A DNA stretch of 64,000 nucleotides from an uncultured Desulfobacter sp. (GTDB lineage: Bacteria; Desulfobacterota; Desulfobacteria; Desulfobacterales; Desulfobacteraceae): positions 5,168,501-5,232,500 of the forward strand of contig NZ_OY781882.1 in NCBI RefSeq assembly GCF_963677125.1, written 5' to 3'. Of the stretch, positions 35,313 to 44,359 are shown piece by piece. The notes under the pieces were generated by a model. That model was not told the origin of the DNA and searched no databases. It saw nothing but the letters and a program-made list of their open reading frames with translations. The translations under genes and the position numbers were made by a program. Numbering within the stretch: the stretch's first letter is position 1; each line of letters starts with the position of its first letter.

Positions 35313-37145
35313 ATGCAAATTCTGAAAAATTTAAATTATGGATTGATTTTAAACCGAATGCTCATTGTTATTTTACCTTATTTTTTATCGACCGGATGCA
35401 ATCAGGCAGGATTGGAAAATCAAATATCCGGAGAAAAAAAAGGACCAGCTTGTGTAAATGAAACAGCAGAAAAATGGACACCTGACGTGTGGACGGATTT
35501 TGTCAGAAACGGTCCCACAGGTACCCGCCTTCCGGATTTTTCAAGGTCCGGGTATGGTATGGGGGAAAAAACAATACCCGAAATAAAAAAACCGGTGTTT
35601 GATGTCACCCATGTGCGGTTCGGCGCTGTTCCGGATGACGGCAAAGAAGACACGTTGGCAATCCAGGCAGCCATAGATGCGGCAGAAGCATCCGGTGGCG
35701 GTGTTGTGTTGCTGCCCAAAGGCCGATACGACATTCATCAGACAAAAGCATCTTCTTATCTTCAAATCCGTTCTGATGGTATCGTTTTGCAGGGGCAGGG
35801 TTCGGGTAAAAACGGAACCATACTTTTCATGGGTGCGCCGGGAGAAGATGGGCCGGTCCGGCGTCTGGGAACCGTTTCCGCCGAGATAGAAGCCCGGCAT
35901 CATACGGCGTTAGCCGTCCTCGGTGCTGAGGATGGTAATGAATTGGCCGCGTATACAAAGGACGTGGTCCGGGGGCAAACAGATATCCAGGTGACCGATA
36001 CCGGAAAATTTTCTGTGGGACAGATCGTGACTATCGTATGCAAAGATCCCCTCATCGACCCCGCTCATCCGGCACCCAATAAGGCGGATATCCCTGTGCA
36101 ACTGACCACACCGTTTACACTCAGCCCTGTTCAGACCGATACATTCGGGCGTGCGGTCCAAACGCTTTCCTGGATCGCGGGCATTGAAAAGATTATCGAT
36201 GCCCATACCATCCGCCTGACCCGTCCGGCCAGGTTTGATCAGCCCCTGCGCTACACCCCTAAAATTTTTTCGTTCAACGGCATTCAGGACGTCGGCATCG
36301 AACACCTGCGCATTGAAAGTGCCTGGCCCGGCGGGTACCGGCACCACAAACCGTTTCAGGATGCGGATGGGAAAATTATCCGTACCGCCAAGGAGCAGGA
36401 CTATTTGTGGGGCGGTATTTGGATCAGCAGCGCCGTGAACGGATGGGTACAGGATGTGACCTTTGCCGAGATGACCCAGGGAATTATCCTCAGCCGGTCC
36501 GCCCAATGGACGCTCAAGGATCTGACATTCACAGGTCAGGAAGGTCATGCCGGTATTACCATCGGCTGGGCAAACGATAATCTGGTAAAAAAGGCCGAGT
36601 TCCATGCCCGACTGGTGCATCCGGTAACATTGACAATGACGGCATCTGGGAACGTTATCACAGACTGCACGACGCATTATGAAAGCAAAAATCTCTATTC
36701 CGGCACGGATATGGCCATGGATTTTCACGGCATTTTTCCTTTTGAAAATTTATTTGAAAAAATGAAGGGCTTTTATGTCTGCCCGGGCGGTGATTTGAGC
36801 GTGATGCCCCATGCCGGCGTAAGAAATGTCTTCTGGAACATCGAAGCCCCAGCAAAGATCACCGGCTACGGAGAATATGCAAAAGATTCCTTCGTACAAA
36901 CCTATGATTATATGAGTACCTCATCAAAAACGCCTGCAACCATGTATGAACATTATCCCCAGGCGTTTTACATTGGTATCCATCGGCGGGGTGATCGTCC
37001 CGTCACCCTGGCCGGATCAACCGAAAACCGTCACACCCGGTGGATGACGGTGGAAGGATTGAATCGTCATGATATGGCTATTCCTTCCCTTTATGAGTTG
37101 CAAAAACAGAATTCACGAGACAACCCGCCTGGTGGTCAGCGTTGA
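35313..37145 (+). CDS. lipoprotein with pectate-lyase-like right-handed beta-helix
   Basis: The start ATG 35313 lies downstream of the predicted promoter; an earlier in-frame start at 35202 falls inside it. The product is 610 residues. A signal peptide ends in FLSTGC, a lipobox. Then FDVTHVRFGAVPDDGKEDTLAIQAAID and GGGVVLLPKGRYDI show the N-terminal cap of the pectate-lyase_3 superfamily. Repeated beta-helix rungs follow (GIEHLRIES, GWVQDVTFAE, WTLKDLTFTGQ, NLVKKAEFHA). Members include polysaccharide lyases and hydrolases of surface polymers. It is divergent from the MBOAT/SGNH pair, suggesting common polysaccharide context. Catalytic residues could not be assigned. Confidence 0.75.
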   Translation: MQILKNLNYGLILNRMLIVILPYFLSTGCNQAGLENQISGEKKGPACVNETAEKWTPDVWTDFVRNGPTGTRLPDFSRSGYGMGEKTIPEIKKPVFDVTHVRFGAVPDDGKEDTLAIQAAIDAAEASGGGVVLLPKGRYDIHQTKASSYLQIRSDGIVLQGQGSGKNGTILFMGAPGEDGPVRRLGTVSAEIEARHHTALAVLGAEDGNELAAYTKDVVRGQTDIQVTDTGKFSVGQIVTIVCKDPLIDPAHPAPNKADIPVQLTTPFTLSPVQTDTFGRAVQTLSWIAGIEKIIDAHTIRLTRPARFDQPLRYTPKIFSFNGIQDVGIEHLRIESAWPGGYRHHKPFQDADGKIIRTAKEQDYLWGGIWISSAVNGWVQDVTFAEMTQGIILSRSAQWTLKDLTFTGQEGHAGITIGWANDNLVKKAEFHARLVHPVTLTMTASGNVITDCTTHYESKNLYSGTDMAMDFHGIFPFENLFEKMKGFYVCPGGDLSVMPHAGVRNVFWNIEAPAKITGYGEYAKDSFVQTYDYMSTSSKTPATMYEHYPQAFYIGIHRRGDRPVTLAGSTENRHTRWMTVEGLNRHDMAIPSLYELQKQNSRDNPPGGQR

Positions 37146-37206
37146 ATAAGAGCGCTGCTGAAATGAAAAAGCACATCAAAGTCTGATAACTATGGGGCGT
37201 TTTGTG

Positions 37207-38445
37207 CTAGTCTTCTATGTTACGCATAGGAACGGTGATGGTAAAGAATGTGCCTTTATTCACAGTACTTGTACAACTAATTTGGCCATTCAGCTTTTTA
37301 CTGACAAGGTTAAATACCAGGTGCATTCCAAGTCCGGTGCCGCCTGCGCCGCGTTTGGTGGTAAAAAAAGGATCAAAGATTCTTTTTTGCTGCGCTTTGG
37401 TCATACCTTTACCATTATCTTCATAGCAAAGAATGATTGAATGGTTCTCTTTTTTAACGGTAATGGTAATCTGCCCTGCTTCAATATTTTCAAATCCATG
37501 AAGCAGAGAATTCATCACAAGATTGGTCAATATCTGGGAGAACGCTCCCGGATAACTGTTTAGCTCCAGATCTTCAGGCACATCCACATTTATCGTATGG
37601 CTGGTTTTTTTTATGCGTGGATAGAGACTGAATAAAATTTCATCAATATACTGTTTTATATTAAAAAATCGTTTTTCATCACTGGACTGGTCAACCGCAA
37701 TCTGTTTGAATCCCGCCACCAGTTTCGCCGCACGGTTGAGATTGGAGAGAGTTACCTGGCAAGCCTCTTCACAATTTTCCAGGAATTTTTCAAGATCCGT
37801 TTTGGTGGCTTCACCGGTTGTGAACCGTTTTTTAAAAACGTTGGTTGCATCATTTAGATATGAAATGCCGGTTATCCCAATCCCAAGGGGCGTGTTAATC
37901 TCATGGGCAACACCAGCAACCAGATCTCCAAGGGCGGCCATTTTTTCTGACTGCACAAGTTGCTGCTCAGTGCGTTTCCTTTCTTCTATCTCTTGCTGAA
38001 GCTTGACCGTCTGTTCTTCAAGATTTTTTTGGTATGCTTCATTCTCAGCAATGAGCTTGGCACGATCCAATGCTTTTTCAACCGCCTGGAGCAGGATGTC
38101 CAGATTGAAGATTGGTTTCACCAGATAATCCCAGGCACCTGCCCGAACTGCTTCAATGGCATCATCTAAAACCCCTGCGCCTGAAACAATCAGTATGGGG
38201 ATTTTTTGAAATTCTTTTTTTACGATGCGGACCACTTCAAGGCCATTCATCTCAGGCATCTGAAGATCACACAGAATGAGGTCCGGCTTGTGTCTCCGGA
38301 TTTTTTCCAAACCGGTACGGCCGTTTTCCGCTTGGATAACCTCATATCCGCTATCTTCAAGGGTATCTTTGAAATTATTGCGGATGACTTTTTCATCATC
38401 AATTGTGAGTATCAGCGGCGGGTTATTTGATACTGTATCCGACAT
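37207..38445 (-). CDS. receiver-histidine kinase protein
   Basis: The start is ATG 38443-38445, with GAGGG six bases upstream. The product is 412 residues without membrane segments. An N-terminal receiver has LTIDDEKVIRNN and LILCDLQMPEMNG (phospho-Asp) and the conserved Lys in DYLVKP. A coiled coil (about residues 130-165) leads to a HisKA domain with LVAGVAHEINTPLGIG and a HATPase with NSLLHGFENIEAG, YEDNGKGM and GTGLGMHLVF. It is a cytoplasmic relay kinase. Its start lies about 100 bases after the HD-GYP gene, separated by a family A repeat, so both probably work in the same circuit. Confidence 0.9.
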   Translation of the reverse strand: MSDTVSNNPPLILTIDDEKVIRNNFKDTLEDSGYEVIQAENGRTGLEKIRRHKPDLILCDLQMPEMNGLEVVRIVKKEFQKIPILIVSGAGVLDDAIEAVRAGAWDYLVKPIFNLDILLQAVEKALDRAKLIAENEAYQKNLEEQTVKLQQEIEERKRTEQQLVQSEKMAALGDLVAGVAHEINTPLGIGITGISYLNDATNVFKKRFTTGEATKTDLEKFLENCEEACQVTLSNLNRAAKLVAGFKQIAVDQSSDEKRFFNIKQYIDEILFSLYPRIKKTSHTINVDVPEDLELNSYPGAFSQILTNLVMNSLLHGFENIEAGQITITVKKENHSIILCYEDNGKGMTKAQQKRIFDPFFTTKRGAGGTGLGMHLVFNLVSKKLNGQISCTSTVNKGTFFTITVPMRNIED

Positions 38446-38468
38446 CTTATCCCTCGTATTTTTTATAA

Positions 38469-38556
38469 GAAAGTCTGGGTAAGTCACTCAGATCTTTCAA
38501 ACTTTGTTGTGGGCTGAGCCTGGCAGATGATATGTCAGGTTGGCCCATGGCCGTTA
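38469..38556 (+). repeat. family A intergenic repeat, full two-hairpin copy
   Basis: Hairpin 1 spans GAAAGTCTGGGT to ACTCAGATCTTTC. Hairpin 2 spans GGGCTGAGCCTGG to CAGGTTGGCCC, followed by ATGGCCGTTA. The last TTA (38554-38556) is the stop codon of the HD-GYP gene. Confidence 0.8.
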
Positions 38557-40077
38557 ATCAGCAAATTTATCTCTGATTACCAAAAAATTATCCAGATTCT
38601 CAAGAAACAGATCCGTTAACAGTGGATCGAAATGTTTACCCTTATCACTTTTGAAAAGTGATATAATTTTATCAAGGGGCCAGGCCTTTTTATAACAGCG
38701 CTCACTTCCTAAGGCATCAAAGACATCGGCAATGGCGGTTATCCTGCCATAAATATGAATATCAGTGCCTTTCAGACCTTCCGGATATCCACTGCCATCC
38801 CATTTTTCATGATGTGTCAAAGCAATGACGGCACTGATGTTCATTACAGTCAGAGAGGATTGTTCGAGTATTTCGTACCCCCGTTTCGGATGGGTCTTCA
38901 CAATCGCCCATTCCTCGGAATTCAATTTCCCAGGTTTGGTCAAAATGGCATCGGGGATTGCGATTTTACCAATATCATGCATTGGCGAAGCCGTTTTAAT
39001 TAGCTCTGCTTCGGTTTTATCCAGTCCCACCAGCAAGGCAAGCAGCTCTGAGTAATGTGCCATCCGCTTCACATGGTTTCCGGTTTCCTTGGAACGGGAT
39101 TCGACAACCTCTCCCAACCGGTAAACCATTTCCTTTTGGCTGTCGGTGATTGTTTCATTGAGCTGAATGTTCTCCAGTGTGACAATCAGATTTTCCGTAA
39201 ATATGTTAAGCAAACGGACATCAAGATCGGACAGAACCTGATTTATCTGGGCAAAAAACAGAACAATTTGACTGCTATTTGAGCAGTACACAACAAATCT
39301 GTCTTTTTCAAAAATATTTGTTTGCTCTGTAATCGCCGATAAAATGATGTCCCGTTTACGATCCGGTAAATCAGCAATATGGATACATTTGGATCCAAGG
39401 GGGTTTTCCGACGCATAGACCTCCAGGCACTGCTCTGAAAGGATATATCCTGTGACCTTGCAGGAAAAAATGGTGGTTTCTTCAATATTGAGAAGATTGG
39501 TCAATTGCTCAACCGTCACGCGTATAAATTGGGCCAGCGCCACCCTTGATGAAATTCCCCTTGAGGCAACAATGAGTTTTTCCAGGCCCTTTCGACTTTT
39601 TTCAAGGGTAATGATGTCACGGTAAGATCTTAATGTTGCATACATCAGGGTAAACAACTTGTTCGCAGTCAGCTCGGTTTTGGTCTTGTAGTCGTTGATA
39701 TCATAGTTTTGAATAACCTCTTGCTCCGGTGCCTGTCCGGGCTGACCGGTTCTCAGAACAATCCGGGTGTTCGTATTCTTGAGATCCTCCCGGATTTTTT
39801 TCACCAGCCTTAATCCGGCATGTTCAGACTCCATGACCACATCGAGTAAAACGATGGCTATATTAGGGTGCTCAACAAGAATTTCAATGGCCTGGGAGGC
39901 GGAATAGGCATGGAGCAATTTTAATCTTCTGTTATCAAAAGTGAAATTTTTAAGCGCCAGTTTTGTGACCTGATGAACGCCTTCCTCGTCATCTACAACC
40001 AGAATCTTCCATGGTAAATACCTGTCGTCATTTTTCCGGGTATTGTCTTCTTCTTTTAAAATAAGTTCATCCATCAT
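38554..40077 (-). CDS. receiver-DUF3369-HD-GYP response regulator
   Basis: The 507-residue cytoplasmic protein has an N-terminal receiver (KILVVDDEEGVHQVTKLAL, VLLDVVMESEHAG), a central DUF3369-like sensor region, and a C-terminal HD-GYP domain with HDIGKIAIPDAIL and HHEKWDGSGYPEGLKG. HD-GYP enzymes linearise cyclic-di-GMP, and the intact H-D and G-Y-P residues predict activity. It is preceded by an HDOD gene at 15 bases and followed by a receiver-kinase gene, making a signalling operon. Its stop codon is provided by a family A repeat. Confidence 0.92.
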   Translation of the reverse strand: MMDELILKEEDNTRKNDDRYLPWKILVVDDEEGVHQVTKLALKNFTFDNRRLKLLHAYSASQAIEILVEHPNIAIVLLDVVMESEHAGLRLVKKIREDLKNTNTRIVLRTGQPGQAPEQEVIQNYDINDYKTKTELTANKLFTLMYATLRSYRDIITLEKSRKGLEKLIVASRGISSRVALAQFIRVTVEQLTNLLNIEETTIFSCKVTGYILSEQCLEVYASENPLGSKCIHIADLPDRKRDIILSAITEQTNIFEKDRFVVYCSNSSQIVLFFAQINQVLSDLDVRLLNIFTENLIVTLENIQLNETITDSQKEMVYRLGEVVESRSKETGNHVKRMAHYSELLALLVGLDKTEAELIKTASPMHDIGKIAIPDAILTKPGKLNSEEWAIVKTHPKRGYEILEQSSLTVMNISAVIALTHHEKWDGSGYPEGLKGTDIHIYGRITAIADVFDALGSERCYKKAWPLDKIISLFKSDKGKHFDPLLTDLFLENLDNFLVIRDKFAD

Positions 40078-40092
40078 AGGTAACCATTACCC

Positions 40093-40944
40093 TTATGTTG
40101 TGAATATATTTAGTATGTCCGGAGCAATTTCATTTACTTCTGATACCTTTGCGTCTATATCCTTATGGTTCATTCCCAATTGCGCCAACGGTTTTTTATG
40201 TATGGCTTTTCGATAATCTAAGGTTTGCCCCTGATTTTTATCAATGGTCTCTGCCGCCAGTCTTGTTGCAATATGGAGGATACAGCAGGAGACAACATGA
40301 TGCTGTCCCTTGTCAGGTACGTGTTGGCAGCCAACAGGAACGGCAATCTCATCAGACAGGTTCCAGGACGTAAGTAATGCCCCGCTGACTTCGGCCACGG
40401 TAAAACCAAGCACCTCTTTTTCCCGCTGCCAGGGAAATTGTCCTTTCCTGGGGGCACCTATGGCGCTTAAAGCAATTGCCGGCGCATGTTTCACAATGGC
40501 CAATGCGCCAATATCACTCAGCAGCCCCGCAACAAAAAGATTTTCACCGTTACTTGATTTGTTCGGGCTTAAGGATTTGGCGAAAATCGCAGAATAGACA
40601 GCTTTTTTCCAAAGCGTTTTCATTTCTATATAGCTTCCCCCAACCGTTTGAATAATAGCGGCAGCGGTTGTCGCCAGCGCTAAATTATAAAGTTGGTCAG
40701 CACCAATCAGGGGGATTGCTTCAGAAACAGAAGAAATTTTTCGCGGGAAATAGTAAATTGGGCTGTTCACTATTTTTAATAATCTTGCTGTCAGTGCCGG
40801 ATCTTTAGAGATCAGTCCGGCAAGATCATCCACTGATGACGCGGGATCGGCCACGAGCCGTTTGATCTGCATACAGATATCCGGCAGCGTTAACAAGGAC
40901 CCTGCATTTTCTATAATGTCCTCTATTTCAATTAAATAAGCCAA
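40093..40944 (-). CDS. HDOD-domain protein
   Basis: The 283-residue protein has an HDOD domain (about residues 20-215): LPDICMQIKRLVADPASS, LISKDPALTARLLKIVNSPIYYFP and SSVSEAIPLIGADQLYNLALA, then FVAGLLSDIGALA in place of the usual H-D-x-G. It lacks a full HD metal site, as is normal for HDOD, which acts in signalling rather than catalysis. The start is TTG with AAGGA upstream. It sits 15 bases before the HD-GYP regulator and probably feeds the same pathway. Confidence 0.88.
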   Translation of the reverse strand: MAYLIEIEDIIENAGSLLTLPDICMQIKRLVADPASSVDDLAGLISKDPALTARLLKIVNSPIYYFPRKISSVSEAIPLIGADQLYNLALATTAAAIIQTVGGSYIEMKTLWKKAVYSAIFAKSLSPNKSSNGENLFVAGLLSDIGALAIVKHAPAIALSAIGAPRKGQFPWQREKEVLGFTVAEVSGALLTSWNLSDEIAVPVGCQHVPDKGQHHVVSCCILHIATRLAAETIDKNQGQTLDYRKAIHKKPLAQLGMNHKDIDAKVSEVNEIAPDILNIFTT

Positions 40945-40971
40945 GCGTGTTCCTTCGTTTATTTTTTATAT

Positions 40972-41060
40972 GAAAGTTCCAATAAGTTGCTAAGTTACTT
41001 TCATGTTTTGTTGTGGGGCGAGCCTGGGTGCTGATAGACCAGGTCGGCCCATGGCCGTTA
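40972..41060 (+). repeat. family A intergenic repeat, full two-hairpin copy
   Basis: GAAAGTTCC to ACTTTC forms the first hairpin. GGGGCGAGCCTGG to CCAGGTCGGCCC forms the second, followed by ATGGCCGTTA. It separates the HDOD gene from the multi-PAS kinase gene. Here the kinase stop (41077) is just outside the element. Confidence 0.8.
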
Positions 41061-41076
41061 TTTTTCATAGGAAGAG

Positions 41077-44000
41077 CTATTTTCCAATGTTGGGTTTGTT
41101 TTCTCTTAGAGGCAGACGGATAATGAATTTTGCCCCGGCACCCGGCTCTGATTCTACAACCATCTCTCCACCATGATTCTCGGTGATGATGAAATAACTC
41201 ACACTCAGTCCCAGACCGGTTCCCTGGCCGATGGGTTTGGTGGTGAAAAAAGGATCAAAGACCTTTTTGCGGGTGGCCTCGTCTATTCCCGGGCCGTTGT
41301 CAGCAATCTCCAGGCAGATCATGTGGCGCCTCTTGTCGACAAAGATGCGGATGATAAAACAAGGCGCTTCAATGGCCGCAGCCTGCATGGCCTGGGCGCC
41401 ATTGCCCAGGATATTGAGGAGCACCTGCTGGATTTTGGCTTCCTCACAGAGTGCAGGCGGAAGGTCTCGGGCATATTCCCTGACAATTATTATCTTTTTA
41501 AAATCATACTCTTTTTTAAGATTGTAATCAGTGGCGGCAAGAGCCAGGGTACTTTCCACAATTTCATCCAGCCTGCCCAGCACCATGCCCTCATTTCCCT
41601 TTCTGGCAAAGCTGAGCATATTCCCCACGATCTCAGCCACCCGTTTGCCTGAGGTGACGATGGTCTCCAGCATGCGGGGGATGCTTCTGGCCGCCATAAA
41701 CTGTTCGAGGCCCTCCAAGGTTATACCCGCCTTTTCCGCTGCTTTTCGATTTGCCGGGATATCAAGTCGGCCGTTGAGGCGATTCTGCATAACGTTGGCA
41801 GTCTGCAGCATACTGGCCAGGGGATTGTTTATCTCGTGGGCCATGCCGGCGGCAAGCCCTCCCACGGTAAGCATCTTTTCGCTTTGGATCATCATCTCTT
41901 CCATGCGTACCTGGTCAGTGATGTCATCCACCCGAATCACGGCACCTTCCACCCCGTTGGCAACAAGGGGGAAAATGGTCAGATCTTCATAAAAAAGGTC
42001 GCCGTTTTTGCGTCTCTTGCGCTTGGGATCGGTTTGTTCCTGACCGGTCTTAATGGCCAGGCGTACCCGCTCCATTTCCCGGCTAAGTTGAGGGATGGCC
42101 TCAACCATGGGTGTCCCCACAACCGTGTCTGCACTTCGGCCGGTCAGCTTTTCTGCTTCTTGGTTCCACAAGGTGACCATGCCTTGGGCATCCACCCCCA
42201 CAAGCATGGATGGCATGGAGTTAATGATATTACTCAGATAGTTGCGCAGGCTGCGCATCTCTGATTCCCGTTGTTTTCGTTCCGTGATATCAATCACAGT
42301 GCCTTGAATGATGGTCAACTTGCCGTCTGTATCGTATTTCCCTTTAAACGTGGAATAGTAGTATCCCGTCGTGTCGTCAGGGCGGAGGAATTTTTGATCA
42401 AATTCGCCTGTATCATTTTTTTCAATGAGCTGCTGCATAATTTCTTCATTGCGTTTGCTGCACTCAGGCCAGGGTGATAGACTCATCACTGATTCGATCG
42501 TGGGTGTAAATTCCGCCGGGGCCAGGCCAAATATTTCATATACTCTGTCCGACCAGTTGACCTCGCCCGTATTGACATGCCACTCCCAGTACCCCAGACC
42601 GGCCAGGCTGTTTGCCTCATCCAGCCGGGCCTTGCTTTCCTGAAGTGCTTTCTCTACTTTTTTGAATTCACTGATATCTGCGTTGGTGCCGATGATGCGG
42701 GTGGGTTTTCCCTGGGCATCCCGGTCAACGATTTTTCCCTTAGACATAATCCACATATAGTTGCCGTCTTTACGCAGAAATCTGAACGGGGCTTCAAAGC
42801 TCTCCAATTCCCCTGCTATAGACCGGCTAAAGCTGAATTGAACCTGCTTAAGGTTGTCGGGGTGTACCCGTTTATAAATTTCAGTAAATGTGCCCTCAAA
42901 TGCATTGGGTTCATATCCTGCAATGGTATAGTAGCGGGAATCAAGATAAAATACATCCTCAACCAGATTCAGATCCCAAATACCTTCATTGGCCCCTTCA
43001 AGGGCCAGATCCAGGCGTTCCTCACTTTCTTTGAGAGCCAGCTCCATCTGTTTGCGCTCGGTGATATCCTGGACAAAGGCAATGGAATACTGCTGGTCCT
43101 GGTATTCCATACGGCCAGTGTATATCTCCACCGGCATCCGGGAACCATCTTTGCGCAGATGTTCTCTGTCATAGTAGAATTGCCCGGTATCCTGAATTTC
43201 CCGCCAGATCAGCGGCCAGGATTCGGGCGTCACCTGCGGATCAATGTCCATGAGGGTGAGAGCCTCTAGTTCCTGCCTGGTGTACCCAAGGAAATTGGCC
43301 GCCTTTTCGTTTACTTTCAGTATTTGTCCGTCCGGCCCTATCCGGTAGATGCCGATATTGGCATGATCAAAACTGGACTGGGTGATTCGCAGATCTTCGA
43401 GGATACCGATAATATCCCTGGCCAGCATAAAACCCAGTAAAACAAGGCTGCACAGGATGGTGAGCAGCACCCCCCAGCTCAGGATTCGATTGAGTCTGTC
43501 AGAACGGGATATGGCGGACCTGGTTTGGCTGGAGAACTCTGAGCAAAGGGCTGTCAGGCGCTCCTCCACAATGGCCGATTCATGGTTGAGTTGCTCTAGC
43601 TTGGAAAAATGATTGAGGATTTTTTGTTCAGAAGAGAGGAGCAAGGACATTTTTTCCTCAAGGGAACTGATGATGTCCTGGGCCTTTCCCATCAGGATAC
43701 TGAGGTAGTTCAGTTGATTTTTATGTTGGCCCATGGCCTTGCTGATCACTGCTTTTTTCTGGCGGTATTTCGCAATATCCCAATCCAGCAGCAGTTCCGT
43801 CAGCAGGAGTTGCTGCTCGGTGTGCAGCCCCATCAGATCATACGCCGTATCCTTGATGCGAACTTTTATGGGATCAACCTCTTGTCCCTGGTAGATTCTC
43901 AATCCCTCTTCCTTGCGGTAGGGGATGATGATGCGCTCTCGTACTTCAGTTGCAAAAGAGAGCCCCATCTGCTGCAATCTGACTTTTTCCCGGTTTAATT

Positions 44001-44355
44001 GAATGGCTGGATCATGGATGCGGCTTAGCAACTGTTCATAGTGGCTGAGTTCTTCTCCCAGGGCCGGCAGAATATCTGCTTCAGGCCCTGTAAACGGGTT
44101 CTTTTTTGCAATGTTGCGCCGGAGAGCAACCAGGTTGCTTGTCAACGCTTGCCAGGCCTTGGGGTCGCCGCTCTGGATAAAGTCCATGCTCAGCAGGTGG
44201 ATATTTCCAATCCGGTTCGTCATCTGCTGGATGACGGCAAGCAGGTGTTGGTTGTGCCTATATTTTTGGGAAAAATAGTTGCCGAGCAAAAAAATCAACA
44301 GACTGGCACCCACCCCAAGAATGACAATCAGAACGACTTTTTTTTGGGTCCTCAT
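41077..44355 (-). CDS. membrane sensor histidine kinase with several PAS domains
   Basis: The 1092-residue protein has an N-terminal helix (residues 7-27) and a periplasmic helical domain of about 250 residues rich in coiled coil. A second helix lies near 290-312 (ILSWGVLLTILCSLVLLGFML). About four PAS/PAC units follow (repeated ITERKQ and DITERK ends, the last ending VDDITDQVRMEEMM). HisKA has GGLAAGMAHEINNPLASM, and HATPase has NILGNGAQAM, ADNGPGID and GTGLGLSVSYF. It begins 4 bases after the stop of a branched-chain-type solute-binding protein gene, so the two proteins likely sense together. No receiver domain is present. Confidence 0.9.
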   Translation of the reverse strand: MRTQKKVVLIVILGVGASLLIFLLGNYFSQKYRHNQHLLAVIQQMTNRIGNIHLLSMDFIQSGDPKAWQALTSNLVALRRNIAKKNPFTGPEADILPALGEELSHYEQLLSRIHDPAIQLNREKVRLQQMGLSFATEVRERIIIPYRKEEGLRIYQGQEVDPIKVRIKDTAYDLMGLHTEQQLLLTELLLDWDIAKYRQKKAVISKAMGQHKNQLNYLSILMGKAQDIISSLEEKMSLLLSSEQKILNHFSKLEQLNHESAIVEERLTALCSEFSSQTRSAISRSDRLNRILSWGVLLTILCSLVLLGFMLARDIIGILEDLRITQSSFDHANIGIYRIGPDGQILKVNEKAANFLGYTRQELEALTLMDIDPQVTPESWPLIWREIQDTGQFYYDREHLRKDGSRMPVEIYTGRMEYQDQQYSIAFVQDITERKQMELALKESEERLDLALEGANEGIWDLNLVEDVFYLDSRYYTIAGYEPNAFEGTFTEIYKRVHPDNLKQVQFSFSRSIAGELESFEAPFRFLRKDGNYMWIMSKGKIVDRDAQGKPTRIIGTNADISEFKKVEKALQESKARLDEANSLAGLGYWEWHVNTGEVNWSDRVYEIFGLAPAEFTPTIESVMSLSPWPECSKRNEEIMQQLIEKNDTGEFDQKFLRPDDTTGYYYSTFKGKYDTDGKLTIIQGTVIDITERKQRESEMRSLRNYLSNIINSMPSMLVGVDAQGMVTLWNQEAEKLTGRSADTVVGTPMVEAIPQLSREMERVRLAIKTGQEQTDPKRKRRKNGDLFYEDLTIFPLVANGVEGAVIRVDDITDQVRMEEMMIQSEKMLTVGGLAAGMAHEINNPLASMLQTANVMQNRLNGRLDIPANRKAAEKAGITLEGLEQFMAARSIPRMLETIVTSGKRVAEIVGNMLSFARKGNEGMVLGRLDEIVESTLALAATDYNLKKEYDFKKIIIVREYARDLPPALCEEAKIQQVLLNILGNGAQAMQAAAIEAPCFIIRIFVDKRRHMICLEIADNGPGIDEATRKKVFDPFFTTKPIGQGTGLGLSVSYFIITENHGGEMVVESEPGAGAKFIIRLPLRENKPNIGK

Positions 44356-44359
44356 CAGG